A DNA stretch of 64,000 bases, taken from the NCBI GenBank assembly GCA_028707125.1, contig JAQTUX010000001.1, positions 1,176,023-1,240,022 of the forward strand, in the 5' to 3' direction. Shown in pieces: positions 7,680 to 13,934 of this stretch. The notes beneath the pieces were generated by a model, which searched no databases, was not told where the DNA came from, and saw only the letters and a program-made list of their open reading frames with translations. The stretch comes from Candidatus Omnitrophota bacterium (GTDB lineage: Bacteria > Omnitrophota > Gorgyraeia > Gygaellales > JAQTUX01). Every line of letters begins with the position of its first letter. The stretch's first letter is position 1. The position numbers and the translations under genes are program-made.

Positions 7680-9248
7680 TCAGACCTTTATCGTTTCTTT
7701 TACCCTGCCTACCATTGAGGCGTCCACTAATTTATCTCCCCAATAAAAATCAGACACCTCAAAGCCGTGTTTGGCGCCCAACAACCGTATCTCTTCCATT
7801 TTTTCGGACGTGATGTTTCCTCTGCCGAAACTGAAATTCTCGTAGCGTTTCTCAAGCGCCAAAATGATCGCCTCGGAAAAACAGCCGTAGAGGACGTTTC
7901 CCGGCGGAAGCCCTATATCAATAGGTATATGAATGGGCGTGGGCGCCTTTGCCATGCCGCCTGAAAATATCAGCACATCCTGCCTGGATACCGGCGCGTA
8001 AGAGATATTCTTGGGGTATCCCACGTCGCAGATTATGGCGCCGGGCTTAAACCACTCTATCTTCAGAATGGAGGCGCTGGCTGCTGCCGCGGCGATAACA
8101 ATATCGGCGTCCCTCACGGCTGCCTCGTTATCGGTCGTGGCCGCTATCCTTGCCTTTCTCTTCTTTGACAGCTCCTTTTTCATCTTCGCGAGGTTTGATT
8201 TTGTGCGCCCGGTTATGGTCACCTGCGCCGCCTTTTCCGACAACACCCTGGCGCAGGCGCTTCCGATGTCGCCGGTGCCTCCTATAACGGTGGCCTTCGC
8301 GGCTGAGATGTCCAGATCCAGCATACGGGAGGCCTTGAGCACGCCTTCAACAGCCATTGCCGCGGTAAAGGTATTTCCCGTCGTCACTGCCACGTCCACC
8401 TCGTTGGCGATCTCCTGCCCTATCCTCTCCGCCACAATAGAGGTAAAGCCGCCGAGAGTGACTATGCCCACGCCGTATTTCTCGGCGATCCTGCAGGCCC
8501 TGACCACCTTGGCGAATATGGACCACATATCCTTCTCTATCATATCGGGGATAAATGTGGCGATGATAAAACAGCCGTTTGTGACCGCGCCGGCATTTGA
8601 CTTGACGTTCATAATATCGTATAGCTTGAAAGAAGGCGCTACGTTGAAAAGCTGGCCGAGGAATTCCCGCGAAGGCATCTTGATATCGGGCTTGAGCGCC
8701 TGGAGGTATTTCTGCCAGTGGTTATAATTATAGGGATGGCCGATGATCCCGAAACCCGCCACCTTGTCTTTGTCGCCGTGCTTGAAACTGGCGTAACGCA
8801 GAGATATCAGGCGGCGCTCCATCGCGTCCAGGATCGCCTCAAAATTACTCGTGACCAGCTTCTTTATAAAATCGTCGGCGAAGTCGGCGATCACGGGTAT
8901 GCCCACCCTTATCTGGACATTCACAATCACCTCGGTGCCTTCGGGGTGCTTCTTGAAGATCCACTCGCCCTTGAACTCTTCCAGGTCGCCCTCTACGGCA
9001 TTAAAACGGACGGTGTTATTCCTCAGATCAAGAGTGTCTTCCTCTACCCAGCTTATGGGGACATTGTTGACCTCAACCCTCCATTTCGTCTTCATCTTGT
9101 TGCGGCTTTTCTCTACGACCGACGCCTCTTTTACATGCACCATATAACTGGGGAAATCCTCAACCTTTGTTATGAGGCGGATCACCTTCCATTCCGGGGC
9201 AGGCACCACCTTTGATAAACGTATCTTCATTACCTCCTCTTTAGCCAT
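7680..9248 (-). CDS. Fusion of SRPBCC/polyketide-cyclase domain with long-chain acyl-ACP reductase (AAR)
   Basis: 522 residues in two parts. About 1-150 is a START/SRPBCC (Coq10- or polyketide-cyclase-like) domain: SKVVPAPEWKVIRLITKVED, then KGEWIFKKHPEGTEV and a long C-terminal helix. About 160-515 matches cyanobacterial acyl-ACP reductase: VAGFGIIGHPYNYNHW, TLGGFTSIVAERIG, TTGNTFTAAM, Rossmann motif IGGTGDIGSA, DVGYPKN and NFSFGRGNIT. Cys456 in LYGCFSEA aligns, from memory, with the catalytic Cys of the cyanobacterial enzyme. Acyl-ACP reductases release fatty aldehydes from ACP using NADPH. The cyclase-like domain may bind or fold the polyketide chain (inference). A strong GAGGAG lies 7 nt before the chosen ATG; an ATG six codons later is also possible. 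It overlaps plsC by 8 bp. Confidence 0.9.
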   Translation of the reverse strand: MAKEEVMKIRLSKVVPAPEWKVIRLITKVEDFPSYMVHVKEASVVEKSRNKMKTKWRVEVNNVPISWVEEDTLDLRNNTVRFNAVEGDLEEFKGEWIFKKHPEGTEVIVNVQIRVGIPVIADFADDFIKKLVTSNFEAILDAMERRLISLRYASFKHGDKDKVAGFGIIGHPYNYNHWQKYLQALKPDIKMPSREFLGQLFNVAPSFKLYDIMNVKSNAGAVTNGCFIIATFIPDMIEKDMWSIFAKVVRACRIAEKYGVGIVTLGGFTSIVAERIGQEIANEVDVAVTTGNTFTAAMAVEGVLKASRMLDLDISAAKATVIGGTGDIGSACARVLSEKAAQVTITGRTKSNLAKMKKELSKKRKARIAATTDNEAAVRDADIVIAAAAASASILKIEWFKPGAIICDVGYPKNISYAPVSRQDVLIFSGGMAKAPTPIHIPIDIGLPPGNVLYGCFSEAIILALEKRYENFSFGRGNITSEKMEEIRLLGAKHGFEVSDFYWGDKLVDASMVGRVKETIKV

Positions 9249-9831
9249 GCGTCATCTCCTCTATTGTATTTTTTAATTTATGGATACATTCCTGCATATA
9301 AATATCATCTATTATCTCGTGGTGCATCTTCATAAGGTATTGCGGCTTGCCTATCATGATCCTGATAGGGCGCAGCCTGGGGAACTTCGCGCTTCTGGGG
9401 AACGCCTCGAAGGCGCCCATGATGGCGCAGGGCAGTATGGGCCTGCCGGTCTTAAGCGCCAGAAGCGCCACGCCCCTTCTGAACGGCCTCATCTTGCCGT
9501 CGCGCGTGCGCGTGCCTTCGGGAAAGAGCCCGACATTCCTGTCGTGGAACAACAGGTCTACCGCGTGCTTTGAAGAGCTCCCGCTCGCCAGCGTTTTGAG
9601 CCTGCGCATAAACCAACGCAAGCCCAGCATAAAATGGAACTGCCTTAAGGCGATCCAGTAGATCTTTTTCGGTATTGCCGCGCCCACAATAAACGGGTCA
9701 AGGAAACTTACGTGGTTTGCCACTACGATAAAATTCCCCTTCCTCGGTATATTATCCCTGCCCTCTATCTTAAGCCGGAAAAACACCTTGAGTATAATAA
9801 ACCCTAAATCCCTGAATATCCAATACCACAT
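9241..9831 (-). CDS. plsC: 1-acyl-sn-glycerol-3-phosphate acyltransferase family (PlsC/LPLAT)
   Basis: Acyltransferase of 196 residues that moves an acyl group from ACP or CoA to a lyso-lipid or other hydroxyl acceptor. Motif I is NHVSFLD (His40, Asp45) and motif III is FPEGTRTRDG (about 103-112), followed by a proline-containing PILPCAIMG block. The N-terminus is hydrophobic and probably membrane-associated. The ATG at 9831 is preferred over an upstream TTG because it gives a normal PlsC N-terminus (MWYWIFRDLGF) and starts one base after the stop of the HTH gene. In aryl polyene clusters an LPLAT enzyme attaches the finished chain to lipid. A similar role is possible here, as is ordinary phosphatidate synthesis. 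Confidence 0.92.
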   Translation of the reverse strand: MWYWIFRDLGFIILKVFFRLKIEGRDNIPRKGNFIVVANHVSFLDPFIVGAAIPKKIYWIALRQFHFMLGLRWFMRRLKTLASGSSSKHAVDLLFHDRNVGLFPEGTRTRDGKMRPFRRGVALLALKTGRPILPCAIMGAFEAFPRSAKFPRLRPIRIMIGKPQYLMKMHHEIIDDIYMQECIHKLKNTIEEMTHG

Positions 9832-9832
9832 A

Positions 9833-10063
9833 CTAAAGTTGTTGTTCTGCCTTCCGCCGCTCTTTGCCGGTGGTATGATACTCAATCTTTTCCTGCATCC
9901 ATCGTTCCAACGACTTGCGTTGGAACCGCCAATCCGCCCCGATCTTAAACGCCGGGATCCTGCCCTGCCTTGCCATACGCTGTACAGTCAATGGGTGAAT
10001 GTTAAGGAATTCCGCCACGTCCTTAGTTGTCATTATCTGTTTTGATATTTTATTATTTGACAT
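9833..10063 (-). CDS. Excisionase-family helix-turn-helix DNA-binding protein
   Basis: Small regulator of 76 residues. MTTKDVAEFLNIHPLTVQRM is the MerR/excisionase-like winged HTH, followed by ARQGRIPAFKIGADWRF and a basic helix QRKSLERWMQEKI. The family name does not imply a phage: no integrase or attachment site is near. A GGGG sequence precedes the ATG at 10063; a GTG two codons earlier is possible. It is the first gene after a perfect consensus promoter, and the leader holds a tandem 10-bp repeat, which makes autoregulation of the cluster plausible (inference). Confidence 0.87.
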   Translation of the reverse strand: MSNNKISKQIMTTKDVAEFLNIHPLTVQRMARQGRIPAFKIGADWRFQRKSLERWMQEKIEYHTTGKERRKAEQQL

Positions 10064-10074
10064 ATCCACCCCAA

Positions 10075-10094
10075 CCTAAACATACCTAAACATA
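10075..10094 (-). repeat. Tandem 10-bp direct repeat in the leader of the biosynthetic operon
   Basis: The plus strand reads CCTAAACATA twice in immediate succession. The repeat lies downstream of the -10 box and 11 bp upstream of the ATG of the HTH gene, inside the 5' untranslated leader. One helical turn per copy is a common spacing for operators bound by small HTH proteins. Use as an operator is inference. Confidence 0.6.
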
Positions 10095-10109
10095 TTATAT
10101 GAGATAATA

Positions 10110-10138
10110 ATTATAGAGGACGGGCGCTATTATGTCAA
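10110..10138 (-). promoter_or_regulatory. Perfect sigma70-type promoter of the polyketide-like operon
   Basis: On the minus strand TTGACA (10138-10133) is followed by a 17-nt spacer and TATAAT (10115-10110), an exact match to the housekeeping consensus. The predicted start of transcription is near 10103, about 40 nt before the HTH gene. No other promoter of this quality is seen between here and position 1, so the 11 tightly spaced genes are probably one transcript. Confidence 0.85.
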
Positions 10139-10183
10139 GAGGTAAAATTATTGGATTAGATTTCTTGCTGTTTGCTGCGGAAT

Positions 10184-11398
10184 TTAAAACACTATGGCGG
10201 AATTAAAACTGATCTCGTCGCGGTTTAAGAATTCGGGTATCCGCGGGTAAGGCGCGGCGTTGATCACGGCCTCCCTGGCAAAATCCTGCAGTTCGGGGTC
10301 ATCCGCATAAGCGTAGGCCTCTTTTACGCTGCCGTCTGAAGCAATGGTGAAATCTATGTCTACCTTGCCTCTCGCGGATACATATCCCCTCGAGGCATAC
10401 TCAGCCAGCTGCTCCTTGACGGCGTTGTAATAATCGGAGGCATTGCTGTATCCGGCTGTTCTCCTGTATGCGTCCTGGCGTGATTCTGCGACATAAGCGT
10501 CATATTGGCGTGAATATTCGTAGTCAGTTCTCTCATGGGAGCTTTTTTGCCTTTCTTCGATCCTGCTATCAGGCCAAGCGTAGACCAGTTTAAATCCTAA
10601 GCCGTATTCTGTGGAATTGTTCTCCGGTTCAATCCACCCATCCCCATCAGGATCAATAGTAACTTCCGAATCTTTAATATCCCAATATCGTATAAAGGGC
10701 TCTATTATAAAATCCACTATCTTGCCTTCCCTTTTAAGCTTTAGAGATCCTCTTAAGCCATAACCTTTCTCCTGATCATTCTCAATGTCATAGTACCCGG
10801 GCAGAATACCCATATGGCTCTTTTGTTTACCCCACCAAAAATAATCATACTCAAATAAACCGCCTATAGACCATCCATCCTCCAATTTAGCGGCGATCTC
10901 TATACCTATGGGGCTATATAAATAATTTGATTCCCTTTCATAAAAAGCGCCGCCAGTTGTGCTGATCTTTCCGGCGCCATCATCGTTCAGATATCTATAT
11001 CCTATACCTGTATAAGGCGTAATAACACTGGTTGTATACGATGAAGAAAAGTCATACCCTGCTAATCCCCTGGCTTCCCACAAATAATCATCAATATCAT
11101 CTATGCTGCCCGAGCTTGAAGAAGTATAATCCACCTCACCAGCGGCAAACCTGCCTTCCACTTTTAACATATAACTACTGACATTTGAGACAGGCAAAGA
11201 CAATGCATCACGATATGTATAAGAACCTGCCACTCCGTAGAATACGCCCTTCTCCTCCATGACACCGGGTTCTTCATAGGTAATGTGAGATATTTCTGTG
11301 CCCAACTCCATCTTATGTCGTATCGGCTCTGCAGCAAAAACAGTAAGCGTGCCTGTCATCCCAAAATAAAGGAATACAGCTATCAATATTCTCTTCAT
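10184..11398 (-). CDS. Outer-membrane beta-barrel-like protein with C-terminal TonB-like domain
   Basis: 404 residues. A Sec signal peptide (MKRILIAVFLYFGMTGTLTVFA) is followed by about 260 residues rich in alternating aromatic and polar strands (GVAGSYTYRD, GIGYRYL, GLFEYDYFWWG, EPFIRYWDI), typical of a porin-like barrel. After a charged linker rich in Arg, Tyr and Gln, residues about 325-404 resemble the TonB C-terminal fold: KVDIDFTIASDGSVKEAYAY, then DFAREAVINAAPYPRIPEF. TonB-C domains normally end inner-membrane TonB proteins, so this architecture is odd. The gene follows the lipoprotein gene, which carries a related domain, by 15 bp. I do not recognise a named family. Confidence 0.75.
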   Translation of the reverse strand: MKRILIAVFLYFGMTGTLTVFAAEPIRHKMELGTEISHITYEEPGVMEEKGVFYGVAGSYTYRDALSLPVSNVSSYMLKVEGRFAAGEVDYTSSSSGSIDDIDDYLWEARGLAGYDFSSSYTTSVITPYTGIGYRYLNDDGAGKISTTGGAFYERESNYLYSPIGIEIAAKLEDGWSIGGLFEYDYFWWGKQKSHMGILPGYYDIENDQEKGYGLRGSLKLKREGKIVDFIIEPFIRYWDIKDSEVTIDPDGDGWIEPENNSTEYGLGFKLVYAWPDSRIEERQKSSHERTDYEYSRQYDAYVAESRQDAYRRTAGYSNASDYYNAVKEQLAEYASRGYVSARGKVDIDFTIASDGSVKEAYAYADDPELQDFAREAVINAAPYPRIPEFLNRDEISFNSAIVF

Positions 11399-11413
11399 TA
11401 TCTGAGTTCCTCC

Positions 11414-12421
11414 TTATTTAAACTCTATGCTTATCGTGAATCTCTTGCTTGCTTCGGTTATATCAGCGGGAAACGCCGGAAACGGCGCTGACTTCTCAAT
11501 CGCCGTTACAACCGCGCCTCGTAAAGCAACGTCATCGGTTGAGCCGTTTAATATCTCCACATCTACCAAATCTCCATCAGAAGATAAAGTAAATGCCGCG
11601 TTCACCACGCCGCTGCCTGAGTCAAGGGGCTTAACCAACGCTTTACCTATCATATCATGTAATATTTTATAATAGTCCATATACGTAACTATGGTTGGCG
11701 TAAGTGTAGACCCTACGGTACTGATGGGTTCTACTGTCTGCATCTTCTCATATCCGCTGCGGCCTAACGGTATCCTTAACTCCTGGACAAATTTATTATT
11801 CGCTTCCTTCAATGCGCGTACTGCATACGCAGCCGGACCATCATAAAAGACATCCTTATCTTCAAAGCTATGCCTGACATTACCCTCCCATAGAATCCTT
11901 CTGCCAGCGACATCAATAACTCTGATATTGCCATATTCGACATCAGCCCCAACTGTCTTGGGATTAGCCATTGCTTCAGCAAGCACACCTACCATACCAA
12001 ATAATACGGATGCGCCTGCCGCTCCTTTTTGGAACCCATAGAAATGCCTGATATCGCCATCTATAACTAACTCTACGCCATCCTTATTTAACATCGCCGC
12101 ATCTTCCAGATTTATATCCCTAAACTCTACTGAGGTAAATACCCTGGCCTTTCTCAGATGCTCTGCAAGCATCTTAGAAATCTGCACATCAACGTTATCC
12201 CTAAACATCTTATCATTTGTATATATAAAGCCCTTTCTGTTGCCAGTCCCGGACCGCTCTCCTGCGGGCCTCGCGTCTTCAAATACGTCAACCAGAACCT
12301 TATATTCCATCGGCTGATCTTTCTTGTAAAGGCCCTTATCAAAAGCATACTTAATAGATGTAGCACACCCACTAAGAAATAGAGCTAAAAGCATCGTAGT
12401 GATTATCTTATATGGACGCAT
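11414..12421 (-). CDS. Outer-membrane lipoprotein with C-terminal TonB-like domain
   Basis: 335 residues starting with a lipoprotein signal; the lipobox LFLSGC puts the lipidated Cys near residue 19. The N-terminal 230 residues contain VLVDVFEDARPAGER and ELVIDGDIRHFYGF, reminiscent of periplasmic lipoproteins that assist envelope assembly, but no family can be named. Residues about 255-335 form a TonB-C-like domain: GVVNAAFTLSSDGDLVDVEI, ALRGAVVTAIEKSAPFPAFP. It lies between the SIMPL gene and the barrel gene in a likely three-gene operon. The shared C-terminal module suggests that the two proteins bind the same partner, perhaps peptidoglycan or an outer-membrane protein (inference). Confidence 0.75.
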   Translation of the reverse strand: MRPYKIITTMLLALFLSGCATSIKYAFDKGLYKKDQPMEYKVLVDVFEDARPAGERSGTGNRKGFIYTNDKMFRDNVDVQISKMLAEHLRKARVFTSVEFRDINLEDAAMLNKDGVELVIDGDIRHFYGFQKGAAGASVLFGMVGVLAEAMANPKTVGADVEYGNIRVIDVAGRRILWEGNVRHSFEDKDVFYDGPAAYAVRALKEANNKFVQELRIPLGRSGYEKMQTVEPISTVGSTLTPTIVTYMDYYKILHDMIGKALVKPLDSGSGVVNAAFTLSSDGDLVDVEILNGSTDDVALRGAVVTAIEKSAPFPAFPADITEASKRFTISIEFK

Positions 12422-12463
12422 ATATCCTTTCTTTTGCCATCTCTGTTTAGTCCCTATTTACTC

Positions 12464-13216
12464 TTACTCAACAGAATAAATCACAGTGCAATTAGCGGTA
12501 ATTTTCAGGTATCCCGATTCAATCTGCGGAGCTATTTCTGCTTTGGCAATCGCTCTCTTAGCAAAGGAATCAGCCAGTTGTTCTTCCCTGAGAAAATCAT
12601 AGCCGTCGCTTACGCCGCTTTGTATTTTTAAAACTTTGCCTAAGGTGGCGCCGCTACCTTCAGCTAATTGCAACGCCTTCTGCCTGGCATTATCCGCTGC
12701 CTTCTTTAGGGCATCTATCCTTAACTGCTCAACGTTGGTAGCGGTATATGTAAGGCCGCTAACAGTGGTCTCGGCTATGTCGGCAAGACGCGCCAATATC
12801 TTTCCTAAATCATCAAGTTTATATAAAGTTATCTTGAGATTATGAATGACCTCGTAGCTGGTTGGCCTGGCTATGGTGCTAAAAATCCTTTTGCCTTCGT
12901 ATAAAGGATAATAGACATATCCCAGATTTCTTATGTCTTCTTTTTTCACCCCGAAAGATGTCAGCGTTTCCTGTATGGAATTGATTCTTTCCGTACTTAC
13001 TTCAAAGGCGCGCTCTAATTTCTTCTCCTCAGCCCTCATCCTTATATTAAAATAGGCCTTGTCTGCGATTACTTCAATTTCTCCCTGGCCCTCAACTATC
13101 AACTTGGGATACTCCTCGTCACAGCACCTTGTATTGCATTCAGAAGCAGCGTAAGCTGTATATGACAACGCGGCGATAAATAAAGTCAATACGCCGACCA
13201 TCATGTATTTCTTCAT
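12464..13216 (-). CDS. Secreted SIMPL-domain (DUF541) protein
   Basis: 250 residues with a Sec signal peptide (MKKYMMVGVLTLFIAALSYTAYA). The mature part is a SIMPL/DUF541 domain: PKLIVEGQGEIEVIADKAYF, TLTSFGVKKEDIRNLGYVYY, GLTYTATNVEQLRIDALKKA and ARQKALQLAEGSG. SIMPL proteins are periplasmic or outer-membrane associated; their biochemical role is unsettled. A Cys-rich segment NTRCCDEE just after the signal peptide is unusual. A GAGGGGG sequence precedes the ATG. It is the first gene of the envelope operon. Confidence 0.9.
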   Translation of the reverse strand: MKKYMMVGVLTLFIAALSYTAYAASECNTRCCDEEYPKLIVEGQGEIEVIADKAYFNIRMRAEEKKLERAFEVSTERINSIQETLTSFGVKKEDIRNLGYVYYPLYEGKRIFSTIARPTSYEVIHNLKITLYKLDDLGKILARLADIAETTVSGLTYTATNVEQLRIDALKKAADNARQKALQLAEGSGATLGKVLKIQSGVSDGYDFLREEQLADSFAKRAIAKAEIAPQIESGYLKITANCTVIYSVE

Positions 13217-13341
13217 CTTTTTACCCCCTCTCTCTATTCCTCACTATCTACCTACACAACTCCAACTCAAAACACACCAAAGAACGAGAATTTATCTGTA
13301 ACTTAAATCATGATAATCGACTACGCAGAAACGACACTATT

Positions 13342-13370
13342 TTTCTATTTTCTGGCAAAATTCATGTCAA
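13342..13370 (-). promoter_or_regulatory. Possible promoter of the SIMPL/lipoprotein/barrel operon
   Basis: TTGACA (13370-13365) is followed at 17 nt by a weak -10, TAGAAA (13347-13342). It lies in the only sizeable gap (230 bp) between the zinc-ribbon gene and the SIMPL gene. The rest of that gap is AT-rich and shows no gene and no convincing terminator hairpin. Confidence 0.4.
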
Positions 13371-13446
13371 TATTTGTGCCTAACTCTCATAGCTGTGGAT
13401 AGTTATGTAAAACGTCTGGGGTGCTATTTTATTAGGATTGCCTCCC

Positions 13447-13932
13447 TCATTTTTTCCAATTATTTCTTATTTGTCTGCCATTAAAGACAAAATAATAAAT
13501 ATCATGCCAGCCTTTTTTGAGAATTTTTTTGAAATAACGAGGGGTGACACTATCAGAATTACTATCGATTTCATCAACTACTTTATCCCATTCTAATTCT
13601 TTGTTACAAACTGGGCATCGTGGGATTGCATCTATTGTAAATTTTCCACCACAGGAACATGGCTGTAAACCCTTGGAGATCGCTATCTTCATTTTCTTGA
13701 TATTTTCTTCAAATATAGCTAAGTCTTGTTTTCTATGTGTATTATACTTTCTCCCTAAAATATATTTTTCATAGAATCTACCCTTGGACATTTCTTCGCT
13801 ATATGTATCTACGGTAGCCACTATCCCACATTGGTCACAATAAAAGAATATCTCGTCGCCAAAACCAGCGTGAGCAAATTCAAAATTAAAAGACGAATTA
13901 CAGTGATAACAATGCAATATTTTCTCTGGCAT
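13447..13932 (-). CDS. Double zinc-ribbon protein, candidate immunity partner of the RHS protein
   Basis: 161 residues, not recognised as a named family. Two zinc-ribbon-like units are visible: CYHC (8-11) with CDQC (32-35), and CSC (92-94) with CPVC (106-109). They are separated by a Lys/Arg-rich helical stretch. The C-terminus is rich in Lys and aromatic residues (GWHDIYYFVFNGRQIRNN). There is no signal peptide, so it should be cytoplasmic. It begins 2 bp after the stop of the giant RHS gene and is visibly more AT-rich than its surroundings, as expected for an immunity gene swapped together with a toxin tip. Immunity function is inference from position only. Confidence 0.6.
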   Translation of the reverse strand: MPEKILHCYHCNSSFNFEFAHAGFGDEIFFYCDQCGIVATVDTYSEEMSKGRFYEKYILGRKYNTHRKQDLAIFEENIKKMKIAISKGLQPCSCGGKFTIDAIPRCPVCNKELEWDKVVDEIDSNSDSVTPRYFKKILKKGWHDIYYFVFNGRQIRNNWKK

Positions 13933-13934
13933 TT

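Noticed and set aside
1-9248. Ladderane or ordinary fatty-acid synthesis cluster
   Set aside because: No radical SAM or desaturase genes of the ladderane type, and no fabD, fabH or fabI; the dead KS, AAR fusion and kinase do not fit housekeeping FAS.
9832-9885. Longer plsC beginning at a TTG
   Set aside because: It would add 18 residues without homology and overlap the HTH gene; the ATG at 9831 gives the normal LPLAT N-terminus.
9833-10063. Prophage or integrative element signalled by the excisionase-like gene
   Set aside because: No integrase, attachment site or phage gene is present; this HTH family is widely used as an ordinary regulator.
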